DNA of 64,000 nt from Ascaphus truei (Eukaryota > Chordata > Amphibia > Anura > Ascaphidae), in the NCBI GenBank assembly GCA_036426205.1, contig CM071568.1:217549123-217613122 (forward strand). The letters are read 5' to 3'. Positions within the stretch are counted from its first letter, which is position 1. Every line of letters starts with the position of its first letter. This document shows, piece by piece, positions 1-10,115 of this stretch. The notes beneath the pieces were generated by a model. That model saw nothing but the letters and a program-made list of their open reading frames with translations, did not search any database and had not been told where the DNA came from. The translations under genes were made by a program, and so were the position numbers.

Positions 1-356
1 TCCCAGGACAAGGGTCGGTTACTATACTCCCTACCTCTGTCCTGCGGGTCCTGGACTGCAGTTAGCAACCTGACATTGACACTGTGGGGTTTCTGATTCC
101 CACTACTGTGCAAGATAACATGGCCATAGCCAAAGCATAACAAGAACATGTATGTCATCACAGTGTTCTAATTATTGTCCACATCCCAGACTGTGCCGTT
201 TCCAACTAGTACCATGTTATACTATTCTCAATGTGGAAAGAGCAGCTTGAATTTCTGCTCCAGTGGGATTTGTTTTAGATTCTCATATTTAGGAAATGAA
301 AGATTCATTTGAACGAAATCCTCCTTCAAAAATAAAGACATTTCCCCCATTTCGCT

Positions 357-632
357 GTGTTAGAGCCGCGCGGATTCATCAAAAACCACCAGTGGGTACA
401 ATTCGTTGATGAACTTGTAGAATCCAATCTGCGGATTCAGCGACTCGTTGGTGGAATCTACAAATCCGTCAACAGAGTGCGGAATCTGCGGAGAGCATTG
501 GTAATAATAATAAAAAATCCGCGAAACACAATATCGCCCTTTTTGAGATTGGAAATCCGCGGATCAAAGGAACTGCACGATCCCCTGTCGAGCCAAATCC
601 GACCCCAAAATGTGCCCATCTCTAGTCCTCAA
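357..632. repeat. AATCCG/CGGATT-rich interspersed repeat
   Basis: Short words such as CGGATT, AATCCG and GGAATC recur on both strands throughout this stretch. Its right end reads TGTGCCCATCTCTAGTCCT, which closely matches the right end of a similar stretch at 11960-12306 (TTCGCCCATTTCTAGTCCT). The shared end and shared word content show two copies of one interspersed family, probably an old DNA transposon or MITE. A 96-codon open frame here is explained by the repeat composition and is not called a gene. The class is not resolved. Confidence 0.45.
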
Positions 633-635
633 ACA

Positions 636-771
636 AGTCTGGGTTGAAGAATATCCCTGCATCAGCACAGGGGGCTCATTCATTATGACTGCGCCACCTG
701 TGCTGAAGCAGGGATATCCTTAAAACCTGACCTGTTGGCGGCTGTTGAGGACTGGAGTTGAGCACCCCCTG
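636..771. mobile_element. hAT-type MITE, copy 1 (degenerate left end)
   Basis: Nearly palindromic element with the family arms AATATCCCTGCATCAGCAC and GTGCTGAAGCAGGGATATCC, and a right end resembling the CAGGGGTG-type terminus in inverse (GAGTTGAGCACCCC). It is the first of six copies in the window (others at 9862, 13489, 32158, 37026 and 46756). The left terminus is eroded and abuts the preceding repeat, so its target duplication cannot be read. Confidence 0.7.
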
Positions 772-2640
772 AAGTAGGGCTTCAGTCCCTGCCCTTATCC
801 AGAGACTCAGTACAAATGGGTTTTAGCAATCAGCCTGCAGAGCCCAGTAATGTATGATGACAATCCAGGAGCGGGCCAGATATACTGTACGCATCATGGC
901 TCTATGCCAGAGTGACAGGGTCCCCTTTCCTGTCACATGGCAGTCCCAAGATGCTTTGAGAAATGTTTTCAAACCTTTTTTTCTTTTCTCTCTTTCACAA
1001 TTTCCCTAAATATATGGTTACTACCAGAGATGTAAACATTAATTAACCACTTGAATTTGAAGAAAACCCATGTCCAATGACTCCACACTATTTTGGACAC
1101 ATTAAAATTCAAACAATTGCTCTGACATTCAAATAATAAGTGAAACATTTCAGTTTAAAGTTCACTCGAAGGATAAACATTTGTTGTTTGTACCTACACT
1201 TTTGATATAGCTTTCTGATGCTATTCCTTTAAACTCGTTTATCATGTGCTGACAGAATCTGGGTTGCCCGTGGATAATACTCTTTATTTGTCACATTCTG
1301 TGAAGGCTTTTAAAGTTCTGTGGCCAAATCCTCTGTGACCAAACCAGTTGTGTGAAGGTGACAGAATGTTTTTCTCGTCACAATATACGGCATCAAATTG
1401 AAAAGCTAGTGAATTGTAACAATTCCCCTTGCACCACTGTCAAAAGTGACAAATGTATCAATTTCGATCATCTTAAAACTTACAGCACGACCTACTATTT
1501 CTTAAGCGCTTACATTTTTTAAATATCAATATCATTTAGATTATTTCATAACATATAGGACTACACACGCACACTTGTTCGCACTGGTGGAATATCGAGG
1601 GATATTCTGTGATATCACTGCCATTGCATTTTATTTACATATCTACAGTATTGATATTCTGTGATATCCTGCATTATACTAGGATATGTTGGGTTATCTG
1701 GGGAACAGTGCCAGGCGCTGCCCCAGTATATATACAGATTACGGAGTCACAGAATAGTCTTCTATAGCCTTAGGCTAACATCGGTTTTGATCAAATGGAG
1801 GGTAGAGGGGATTGCACTATTACAAATGCCTTCCATACCTCCCTAGGTATAAGCAGCCATCATACACTTTACAATTATATACATGTATCATTCCCTATGT
1901 CACTTTCCAATCTCCTCTTTCCTATCCCATCCAAACTTTCCACCTTTGCAACATCAGATTTACAGATGTAGCAACAAGTATTATTGCACTCACTGGCACA
2001 TCATGGTTGGACATATTGGGCTATTCTGCGTTATAACTGCAACTGAGTCCTTATGAAACTCTGTAATATTCTGTGTTATAATTCCTGCGTTATCAGTAGG
2101 TAAAAAGATGTTTGCTACATCTGTACATACCCCCTTTCCTACAGTACATTCAAAGTGACCATAAACCTATTCAAAATTATACTGATCACTATACCCTCTC
2201 ATCTCCCTCTTTCCAACATGAAAATAATCACTTAACGCTGGACGAGAGGATAATAGAAAACCGATCAACATTCTCCTCCTCATTTTTATATTTGTTCTTA
2301 TTGGATCTTCGATGCTTCAGAGCATATCTCTCTGCGGTTGTGCCATTTTACTTATACTGTAGTAACATTATTATGTAATGATAACAAAGCAATATGTATT
2401 CTCAATTAAATGTATCTGTATACAAAGGTTCCCTTAACAGCACTGCACACTTGTAGTGGGTGCAACTTTGATCTCGGCTCTGTTCCTAAGATAAAGATGT
2501 AAACTGCATTGCCCTGTATTTCTTTGCCTTTTTTTACACTGTTTGAATCAGTGAGCCAATCAGTAACACAGATACCTGTTATTCATTGTTTTACTGACAG
2601 AAAGCGGCCCGGCGACCATCTTGCCTAGGAGAAAATTCTT
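772..2640. other. No gene seen; AT-rich unique-looking DNA
   Basis: No coding frame with recognisable protein features. Around 1590-1670 and 2000-2090 the words GATATTCTGTGATATC and TTCTGCGTTATAA recur as loose variants, which may mark a very old inverted or tandem repeat, but I cannot define its limits. Confidence 0.4.
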
Positions 2641-2655
2641 TCTTTATTTTTAAGT

Positions 2656-2731
2656 ACTTCAGTATTAGGTGATGCTATTTTTTAAATCAATTTTTAGCCC
2701 AAATAAAAAAGGTATCACCTAATACTGAAGT
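2656..2731. repeat. Small perfect-arm hairpin
   Basis: An 18-bp arm at 2656-2673 (ACTTCAGTATTAGGTGAT) is exactly inverted at 2714-2731, separated by about 40 bases of AT-rich loop. It is probably the core of a small MITE or fold-back. No TIR family was recognised. Confidence 0.6.
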
Positions 2732-2934
2732 TCGATTATCGTGTCGGCTCCTTGTGACTTTATCTGCCTGGGTCTCAGGCACCTAAAACAGATGTATATG
2801 TACCCAAAAATAGTCCTCTGTGGCGCTGGAATCCTGGTAATTGATCTTCTTATCTCTCCGATGGATATATAGGGGGAAGAATATAACAACAGAATATGCT
2901 TCAATATATAATACAATACTGTATTCTTATTGTG

Positions 2935-3433
2935 AAATCCCATTCAGTGCAATGACCGGACTGGATCCCCACAGCGTGTGATCTCTGGGACACCTCAGAT
3001 TATTGAATGAAGGGTGTGTCTATAGAAAGATGGTTTACTCCTTAATTAACTTTATCCCTTTTGATATTAGGTGCATAGTTACACAGTGGAATACTGCTTT
3101 GACGTTTTTATTAAAGTGTTTTGTTTGTAACAGTATTGCACTAGGTGTGGTTTCCATTCTATCTTCTATTAGGAACACAAGCTATAATTTCTACATACAG
3201 TGTGAACTATACTGAAGACAGCAATTAGCTATTAGTTAAGTTTTACCATCTAATTCACCACCAGGGTGTATTCTACTGTGTAGCTAGGCACCTAATATCA
3301 AAAGGGATAAAGTTAATTAAGGAGTAAACCATCTTTCTATAGACACACCCTTCATTCAATAATCTGAGGTGTCCCAGGGAGCACACGCTGTGGGGATCCG
3401 GTCCGGTCATTGGACATTGTACTGAATGATTTA
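2935..3433. repeat. Fold-back element with about 160-bp inverted arms
   Basis: The arm at 2935-3094 (containing GGATCCCCACAGCGTGTG and AAAGATGGTTTACTCC) is repeated in inverse orientation at 3268-3433 with only scattered differences. The loop is about 170 bp. There is no coding capacity. The form fits a non-autonomous DNA transposon or a fold-back copy of a longer repeat. The short open frames within are by-products. Confidence 0.75.
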
Positions 3434-3560
3434 CTCAGTGGCCTTAAGCATTGATAAGTTTGGTATGTTTGAATATCAAAAGGTGGTTTTATTTATTTAT
3501 TTATTTTCCACCTCTTAACTGTTTGCTGTTAATTGACCAACTGGAACAAGCTGATTTATT

Positions 3561-3604
3561 GGGGCGGGGGGAGGGTCATGTGACTGCTTTAGATGTATAA
3601 AACA
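3561..3604 (+). promoter_or_regulatory. Possible GC box and TATA box upstream of LINE ORF
   Basis: A GGGGCGGGGG run (3561-3570) precedes TATAAAACA at 3596-3604 by about 25 bases. This is the spacing of an RNA polymerase II core promoter that would start transcription near 3625-3635, inside the presumed LINE 5' UTR. LINE promoters are normally internal to the transcript, so this may be chance or a captured promoter. Only the motifs are seen; activity is inferred. Confidence 0.25.
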
Positions 3605-4000
3605 CATATCCCCCTTGCATTGGCAAGGTAGCATTGGCATCTTAAGAGTGATCATTTTAAGTGACAATAATAGTTAGACTATAGTTTGACTAGAGGTGAC
3701 TGGGGACTGCATCCTTTCTGCAAACTTTGAGCTTATATGACCACACTTTGATCCCATGCTTGTTAACCTGCATATTTTAACCCCACACCCCTTTACAACT
3801 TATTTTACTGCAGCCTCTCCCAAAACTGACTGCACAAAAATAACTCCCACACCAACTCAGCCCACTGAAACCCAGAACTGACTCTAGCATTGCAATGCAG
3901 CAAAACATTTGACAAGGAACAGGCACACCCCTGCTGTTTAGTCTGCACACACTCACTTTGCTCACAACAGCTCCGTGCAGCACTGCCTACCTCTGGCATC

Positions 4001-4640
4001 ATGAACCTGCTATGTATCTTAACTTTTTTCTTTCTCCTGGCCTCATGGAGATGTTACTCCCTCTATCCACTACAAACTCCTCCATCCTGGCCCACACCCA
4101 CCATCACCATACACCCTGGAAAACTCAAAAGCCTTTCACTATCTACGGAATGTTGGTGGAGAACTCTAAAAACCAGCACACCAACCACTGCTCACTCTAA
4201 TGGCACAACTTGCAAACAACTACCCAAATTTCTGCTCATACTATTACTCTCTTTAGCAGGTGATATTGAACCTAACCCAGGTCCTCCGATTTCAAATCTG
4301 CCCCATGCCCCTGAGAATTCCACCTTTAAATTCCAAAAAGGGCTATCTGTCGCCCATAAATATCCGGAGCCTGCTGCTCAAACTGGATGAACTAAGGGCA
4401 TGGTGCCTTATGCATAAACCCAAACCCATCGTTCTTACAGAAACATGGCTAACACATAAAACCCCTGATGCAAATATCGCCATTCAGGGATTCTCCATTT
4501 TTAGGAGAGATAGGTCAAAGAGAAGAGGAGGGGTGTTATTTTATATTGCAGACACATTACAATTTACACTGTTAAATTGCCCCCCAAGCCCACCCTCTTT
4601 TGAATTTCTAGTTGGCAAAATCTGCCTCCCCTTTCTAAGC
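4001..4640 (+). pseudogene. LINE ORF N-terminal part: leader, 2A-like site, start of AP endonuclease (two frameshifts)
   Basis: The chosen start is the ATG at 4001, because it begins a signal-peptide-like segment (MNLLCILTFFFLLASWRCYS). An in-frame ATG at 3890 would add 37 residues of no recognisable character. A second hydrophobic run (FLLILLLSLA) leads directly into GDIEPNPGP at 4259-4285. After this the frame carries on to about 4355 (KGLSVAH). The endonuclease then continues in the next frame (NIRSLLLKLDEL, LTETWL, RGGVLFYI) until about 4632, where a second shift returns to the original frame. The shifts cancel, as expected of single-base indels (decay or read error) in one original ORF. 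The endonuclease nicks target DNA for target-primed reverse transcription. Confidence 0.8.
4259..4285 (+). other. 2A-like ribosome-skipping peptide GDIEPNPGP
   Basis: GDIEPNPGP matches the 2A consensus D(V/I)ExNPG-P, in which the ribosome fails to form the last Gly-Pro bond and two proteins arise from one ORF. The break would lie between codons 4280-4282 (Gly) and 4283-4285 (Pro). This would release a 94-residue hydrophobic leader from the endonuclease-RT protein. Such sequences are known in trypanosome L1Tc/ingi elements and in animal CR1/L2-like LINEs. Activity here is inferred from the motif and its position directly upstream of the endonuclease. Confidence 0.85.
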
Positions 4641-4645
4641 CCATT

Positions 4646-7210
4646 TTGCTCGCTGGCATCTACCGCCCCCCTAAAACCCCTCTACAATCCCTGGCTGATA
4701 TCACCCAGTTTCTTGGCTCCATTTCCTCTCTGAACGAGAAGAGTGAGCTGCTAGTTCTTGGGGATTTCAACTTCAACTGGCTTGACCCTAAAAAATATAA
4801 AATCCAGATACAACTCAAGTCACTTAACCTATCACAACTCATTTCCCAACCCACACGGACAAACCTGAAATCGCATAACCATTCCTTGCTAGACTGGATT
4901 CTCTCCTCAAACCACAGCAGAATCCAATCCTCTGGCATCCTTCCTGACATTTTCAGTGACCATGCAATAGTGTACTTTGTAAGGAAAATTAAAACGCCCC
5001 ATTCAAGCCCTAAAGTTCTCCTCACTAGAACATTTAAAAACTTTAACCCACAACAGTTTCTGGATGACCTTACCAACTGCCAATGGAAGAGAATCGATTT
5101 AATTCCCGACCCTGATTCTGCACTCGACTATTTCCAATCCGAGTTCTTAAAACTCTGCGATACCCATGCTCCACTACGCAAAATAAGGGTAAGGGGGGCC
5201 CATCTTCCATGGGTTAAATCTGACCTTATTGCACTCTACCAGCTCAGGGATACCTTGTGGAAAAGCTACAAAGTAACTGGCACTACCAAGGATCTCAATC
5301 ACTACAGATGCCTGCGGAACATGTGCACAAGGCAAACAAGGCACGCAAAAGCACAATATTACTCTGACAATCTCCACCAAAATACATCAAACCCAGCTAA
5401 CTTCTGGAAGGTTATCAACAATATATTCCAGCCTCCTAACCATCAACAACCAAGTAATATCACTAAGGGGGATATTACTCTGACAAACCCCACTGACATT
5501 GCAAATGCATTCAATGATTACTTTGTGGGGTGTGCCACTAACTTATTAGCAAAAAGCAGCCCAAACCACAAACCTGAATCTCATCCTGGGACTGCCCACA
5601 TAGCCCCACCCCCTCCCAACACTGCCCACAATTTTCAATTTGGCCCAGTATCTGAAGAGGAGATTACACAAGCGCTCCCCAAACTAAAACTAAGCAGTCA
5701 ATGTGGACCTGACTTACTACAATCTAGGTTCCTACGACTTAGTGCCCCAGCCATTGCCAAACCAATTGCTTCCATAGTCAACTCTATCCTGTCTGCAGGC
5801 CATATCCCTAAGACCTGGAAAACTGCCAGAGTTGTCCCAATCTTCAAAAGTGGGGACAAAAACACGGTCTCAAACTACAGACCAATCTCACTTCTCCCAA
5901 TTCTATCCAAAGTCATGGAAAAATGTGTCCACTCCCAATTAAGCGATTACTATACCAAGACAAATTTCCCTAGCAAATTCCAATCTGGCTTTCGTCCCAA
6001 ACACTCCACCGTAACTACCCTGCTAAAAGTTTGCAATGAAATCCAGTGTGGAATGGAACGGGGACAACTCACTGGTGCCGTATTCCTAGATTTTGCAAAG
6101 GCTTTTGACACAGTTGATCATGCTATCCTGCTTAACAAACTCCAGAGCTCTGGAATAGGGAAGCATGCTTTAAACTGGTTTCAGTCCTACCTATCAGGAA
6201 GATCCCAACATGTGTTCATCTCAGGCTCTAACTCCAACCCCCTGGATATCACCTGTGGTGTCCCGCAAGGCTCTGTTCTGGGGCCCCTACTCTTCTCAGT
6301 GTTCATTAATGATCTTCCCACAGCTTGTAAGGAAGCCTCAATACACATGTATGCAGATGACACAATCCAATATGCACACAGCCATAGCCTCTCTGACCTT
6401 CAACACATACTTCAGTCTGACTTTTTGAGACTCGAAAACTGGATTTCCCAAAACAAACTGTTTTTAAACAATGACAAGACTGTAACAATGGTATTTGGGA
6501 CAAAGACTACATTTTTAAAGCTTCCAGCGACTGAGCTCCAGATTAGAACCAACGCTAACACCACCCTAACCCCTGTCACTAGTTTTAAATACCTGGGCTT
6601 ATGGTTTGACTCCCACTTAACATTCGGAATGCACATTGATACCCTGACAACCAAGACCTATGCCAAACTAGGGGTACTTTACAGGAACAAATCCTCCATA
6701 AGTCTCCTGGTCAGAAAGCGTATGGCACAGCAAATGCTAATGCTAATTATTGACTATGGAGACACAGTATATGGCACGGCACCTCAAACCCACCTTAGCA
6801 AACTTGACACCCTCTACAATTCAATTTGTTGTTTTGGTCTCCAATGTAACTACAACACACATCACTGCGAAATGCTCAAAGAACTAGATTGGTCATCACT
6901 AGAGTCTAGGCGCAAAGTTCACCTTTCCTGTCTTGCCTTTAAATTCTTTATGGGCAAGCTACCCAGCTATCTGAACAAGCTCCTCACCCCTACCACATGC
7001 AGCACCTATCACCTAAGATCAGACTCCAAAAGACTGTTCATGGTCCCAAGGCTCAACAAAGTATCCGGCCGTTCCTCCTTCTCTTACCGTGCACCCCAAA
7101 ACTGGAACAACCTACCAGAGACTCTCACATCCACCACCAGTTTAAGTTCTTTCAAATCTAAGGCTGTCTCACATTTTAATCTGGTCTGTAACTGTTTCAT
7201 TCGCCCATAA
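4646..7210 (+). CDS. LINE endonuclease C-terminal half and reverse transcriptase
   Basis: 854 uninterrupted codons in the frame of the 4001 leader; the first codon is TTG, so this is a continuation and not an independent start. In order: AP-endonuclease motifs AGIYRPP, LGDFNFNWLDP, LLDWILSS and SDHAIVYF (about residues 1-115); RT fingers FKSGDKNTVSNYRPISLLP and GFRPKHSTVTTLL; motif A AVFLDFAKAFDTVDH (two metal-binding Asp region, 6080-6118); motif B GVPQGSVLGPLL (about 6257); motif C YADD (6350-6361); thumb-like YLGLWFDSHLTF; and a conserved C-terminus ending WNNLPETLTSTTSLSSFKSK. No RNase H or zinc knuckle is seen, which suits L2/CR1. Catalytic residues appear intact, so this copy is young or only recently disabled by the upstream frameshifts. 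Confidence 0.9.
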   Translation: MLAGIYRPPKTPLQSLADITQFLGSISSLNEKSELLVLGDFNFNWLDPKKYKIQIQLKSLNLSQLISQPTRTNLKSHNHSLLDWILSSNHSRIQSSGILPDIFSDHAIVYFVRKIKTPHSSPKVLLTRTFKNFNPQQFLDDLTNCQWKRIDLIPDPDSALDYFQSEFLKLCDTHAPLRKIRVRGAHLPWVKSDLIALYQLRDTLWKSYKVTGTTKDLNHYRCLRNMCTRQTRHAKAQYYSDNLHQNTSNPANFWKVINNIFQPPNHQQPSNITKGDITLTNPTDIANAFNDYFVGCATNLLAKSSPNHKPESHPGTAHIAPPPPNTAHNFQFGPVSEEEITQALPKLKLSSQCGPDLLQSRFLRLSAPAIAKPIASIVNSILSAGHIPKTWKTARVVPIFKSGDKNTVSNYRPISLLPILSKVMEKCVHSQLSDYYTKTNFPSKFQSGFRPKHSTVTTLLKVCNEIQCGMERGQLTGAVFLDFAKAFDTVDHAILLNKLQSSGIGKHALNWFQSYLSGRSQHVFISGSNSNPLDITCGVPQGSVLGPLLFSVFINDLPTACKEASIHMYADDTIQYAHSHSLSDLQHILQSDFLRLENWISQNKLFLNNDKTVTMVFGTKTTFLKLPATELQIRTNANTTLTPVTSFKYLGLWFDSHLTFGMHIDTLTTKTYAKLGVLYRNKSSISLLVRKRMAQQMLMLIIDYGDTVYGTAPQTHLSKLDTLYNSICCFGLQCNYNTHHCEMLKELDWSSLESRRKVHLSCLAFKFFMGKLPSYLNKLLTPTTCSTYHLRSDSKRLFMVPRLNKVSGRSSFSYRAPQNWNNLPETLTSTTSLSSFKSKAVSHFNLVCNCFIRP

Positions 7211-7402
7211 TATTTATTTTCTTTAACTGTGCATGCAATGTCTTGTATATAATGTATACCCTGTTCATTTATGTAACTGTATTTGTAACCATGTATTATT
7301 TGTCTTAACTCTGTGCCCAGGACATACTTGAAAACGAGAGGTAACTCTCAATGTATTACTTCCTGGTAAAATATTTTATAAATAAATAAAATAAATAAAT
7401 AA
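7211..7402 (+). other. LINE 3' UTR and ATAAA-type tail
   Basis: The UTR contains GTGCCCAGGACATACTTGAA and GTAACTCTCAATGTATTACT and ends in ATAAATAAAATAAATAAATA from about 7376. The same block, inverted, is found at 44507-44640. A compact 3' UTR with a simple-repeat tail instead of poly(A) is characteristic of L2/CR1-type elements and is the part recognised by their RT. Confidence 0.8.
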
Positions 7403-7475
7403 GTATTCATTACAAGTGCAGCACTGTAAGAAAGTCTATCTTTGAGCGCTATGGTTGTGTTTTAGTAGATAGATG

Positions 7476-7541
7476 TAATTGTGAAGCGCTTTGAGTCCCG
7501 TTGGGAGAAAAGCGCAATATGAAATAAAGTTATTATTATTA
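7476..7541 (+). mobile_element. 3' tail fragment of a LINE or SINE with (TTA)n end
   Basis: AAGCGCTTTGAGTCCCG, then GGGAGAAAAGCGCAATAT, then AATAAAGTTATTATTATTA. The inverted GCGCTTT/AAAAGCGC pair forms a small stem, and the TTA tail marks the 3' end. I know this motif as the shared 3' end of some fish and frog LINEs and their SINEs. The copy is severely 5'-truncated. Confidence 0.55.
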
Positions 7542-7589
7542 ACTGGACTAATACGGTTATTTCTATTTCATTCTTTTTTTTATCGATTA

Positions 7590-8078
7590 CATGCATACCC
7601 CGTTTTACGTACACCCGCTTTACGTACACTCGCAAGTACGTACATTTATTTTTAGTTGCACCATACCCCTGTGTACGTACGCATGCTTCGCGAGTACGGA
7701 CACCAGGGGGCGGCGTGCGCACCTCAACAATCCCGCAACCTCCTTCATGCTTGTCCCTATTATGGTGCGCTCGATCTCCCCGTTCCCTCTGCCCTCCCCC
7801 TCCCATCTGTCTCTGTTCCACATGCACTCCCGCTCCATAAATCAGCAGCTAAACCAGTGATTCCGCCTGCACTCACTGCAGCCTCTGGCTCTCCTCCTCC
7901 CTCCTCCTTCTCCCCCCTCCTCCCTCCTTAGAGCTCGCTCTTGCCAGCTGCGAAACTTTGCATGTGAACTACGGAGCTACGGAGCATGGTGAGGGGGAGG
8001 AGAAGATCTTCTGCTGCAATCTTTGCTTGTCTGTGTGTGTGACTGAGTGTGTGTGACTGAGTGTGTGTGTGTTTGTGT

Positions 8079-8134
<56 letters not shown>

Positions 8135-8763
8135 CTGAGTGTGTGTGTGGGACTGAGTGACAGTGTGTGACTGAGTGACAGTGTGTGACTTAGTGACAGT
8201 GTGTGACTGAGTGTGTGCGTGTGTGACTGAGTGCGTGCGTGTGTGTGACTGAGTGCGTGCGTGTGTGTGACTGAGTGCGTGTGTGTGACTGAGTGCGTGT
8301 GTGGCTGTGTGTGTGTGACTGAGTGAGAGTGCGTGACTGACTGAGTGAGAGAGTGCGTGACTGACTGAGTGAGAGAGAGTGCGTGACTGACTGAGTGAGA
8401 GAGAGTGCGTGACTGACTGAGAGAGAGTGCGTGACTGAGTGAGAGAGGAGAGAGAGACTGCGAGAAGGAGAGAGAGACTGCGAGAAGGAGAGAGACAGCG
8501 AGAAGGAGAGAGCTGCTATACTGTACTGACCCGCGTGCGCGCCTCTCACCTCCTTGCTGCTCCCATTCATTTTATTTGAATAAAGCCTACTGTATTTATT
8601 TTGGTTACAATGCGTTATTTACATCAGTTATGCACGTATATGACGATTGCAGTACAGTACATGCATTGTAAAGTGGGGAAAAGGTAGTGCTTCACTTTAA
8701 GTACATTTTCACTTTACATACATGCTCCGGTCCCATTGCGTATGTTAAAGCGGGGTATGCCTG
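7590..8763. mobile_element. Tigger/pogo-like MITE expanded by an internal microsatellite
   Basis: Terminal inverted repeats CATGCATACCCCG (7590) and CGGGGTATGCCTG (to 8763) are flanked by TA on both sides, the target duplication of the Tc1/mariner/pogo group. CAGGCATACC-type ends are typical of Tigger elements. The right half (8610-8763) is homologous to the left half of the second copy at 18690-19020, including GACGATTGCAGTACAGTACA. The extra length comes from the tandem array at 8024-8510. There is no transposase. Confidence 0.75.
8024..8510 (+). repeat. (GT)n, TGACTGAGTG and GAGA-rich compound microsatellite
   Basis: Starts as (TG)n with a pure GT run around 8085-8133, becomes a higher-order array of GTGTGTGACTGAGTGCGTGC-type units, then GAGAGAGTGCGTGACTGACT units, and ends with GAGAGAGACTGCGAGAAG units. 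Stepwise unit evolution from one end is visible. A long minus-strand frame of Ser/Leu/His/Thr is an artefact of the array. Confidence 0.95.
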
Positions 8764-8764
8764 T

Positions 8765-9853
8765 ACTTGCTAAACCAGGAAGCCTGCGGTGTGGATTTGT
8801 TGCGTCGGCTGTTTTGGTGATTGCCGTGCTCTTTAACGCAGGAAGGACATTCTTGTTCATAACCATGACTACATTTCAGCGCACACCCCACAGGCTCGAG
8901 CTCTGCCATCCTTTATGACTGCAGAGAATATTGTGCCTTTCTTTTTCTAGGGGGGAAGGGGGGAATCACAACAGTATTTCTCTAAAAGCTGTGAATGAGA
9001 TCAGAAGAGAAGGTTAAGGACTTTCTTTTCTACCTTACAGTGTTGTGGCCATGTGGACATTCCGGTACCAAAAAGGGTTATTCTTTGCCAGAAAGAAAGT
9101 TCAATAAAAGCCAACGGACTGGGTAATGCTTAGTGTGACACTTAGTCTGACCGCTATGTAACTTTATATAGACTGAAACTACAGCACCAAATCTCATATA
9201 AAAGTTATTTGGTTTCACTAGAGAAAGCAGACAAAACTAACATTTACTTACATTACAACTTCCAAGCTGCACATTCATAACCCGTCCATATTTCAATATA
9301 GATAGTGACAAACACTGTGCAGATATTTGGCGTAAATGCATTAATAAAGTGTTTTTTTCGGGAACTAATAACCGTTTTTGCATTAGATGTGTGTTTAACT
9401 ATCATTTACAATAACTTTATGGGGTTCAGCCTCGATAGACGTTTAATAAAACGTGAAGGAAAACTTTACAAGTTCTGCCAAGGATACAAAACCTAATCGT
9501 AACGTTTAGCAGCTTACATATTATTTCCACATGTGTTTTCAATTTCCACAAAAAAAAAGAAAGCTGCTCTGAAGAATATCACTCACACATACACTCAAAG
9601 AACTAAAGGCTATATATATTGGGACCAAAAGTGTTCATAAAATTGAGGGAAACTTTATAATACTTAATAATTTTTTTCTGAAAATAGCACTAAGAAATTA
9701 ATCCCCCACAAATGTACTTTTCTGAAACTGACCCAGAAGACTTAGTTATTTCTGTCAATATGTGTGAAAACATACAACTGTAAATGCATTTATACATTTT
9801 ATTCCAAACCTGGACCAACAGTACGCTGAAAATTTGCTCAAAGGTGAGTAACA
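8765..9853. other. No gene or clear repeat seen
   Basis: AT-rich DNA without motifs I recognise. The short open frames lack protein-like composition. Confidence 0.4.
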
Positions 9854-9861
9854 AAGTAAGG

Positions 9862-10107
9862 CAGGGGTGCTCAACTCAAGTCGTCAAGCACCCCCCACAG
9901 GTCAGGTTTTCAGGATATCCCTGCTTCAGCTCAGGTGGCTCAATCTGTGGCTCCCTGCTTCAGCACAGGTGGCTCAACCAGTGGTTCCCTGCTTCAGCAC
10001 AGGTGGCGCAATCACTGAAGACTGAGCCCCTGATTGAGCCACCTGTGCAGAAGCCGGGCTAAAACCTGACCGGTAGGCGGGTCCCGAGGACTGGTTGAGA
10101 ACCTTTG
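9862..10107. mobile_element. hAT-type MITE, copy 2
   Basis: Begins CAGGGGTGCTCAACTCAAG and ends in the decayed inverse (TTGAGAACCTTTG). The interior carries the family block GGATATCCCTGCTTCAGC, with a tandemly repeated TGGCTCAACCAGTGGTTCCC-like unit that makes this copy longer than the usual ~180 bp. The 8-bp flanks AAGTAAGG and AAGTACTG match at 6 of 8 bases, as expected of an old hAT target duplication. Confidence 0.75.
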
Positions 10108-10115
10108 AAGTACTG

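Larger units (their letters stand above)
3530..7402 (+). mobile_element. L2/CR1-group non-LTR retrotransposon, nearly full length
   Basis: A LINE of about 3.9 kb with a 5' untranslated region, one long ORF (leader, 2A-like site, AP endonuclease, reverse transcriptase) and a short 3' UTR ending in an ATAAATAAAATAAATAAAT tail. Endonuclease and RT motifs in this order, a single RT-bearing ORF, a C-terminal region containing WNNLPE and SLSSFKSK, and a microsatellite tail are typical of the L2/CR1/Rex group rather than L1. The exact 5' boundary is uncertain: the sequence between about 3480 and 3620 is assigned only by continuity, and I could not pair a target-site duplication with the tail flank. 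Short minus-strand fragments of its 3' end occur at 44507-44640 and 47493-47537, so the family has moved repeatedly in this genome. Confidence 0.88.

Noticed and set aside
357..647. 96-codon plus-strand frame
   Set aside because: Lies in an AATCCG-rich interspersed repeat and has no protein features.
8190..8570. 126-codon minus-strand frame of Ser/Leu/His/Thr repeats
   Set aside because: Product of the TGACTGAG/GAGA microsatellite.
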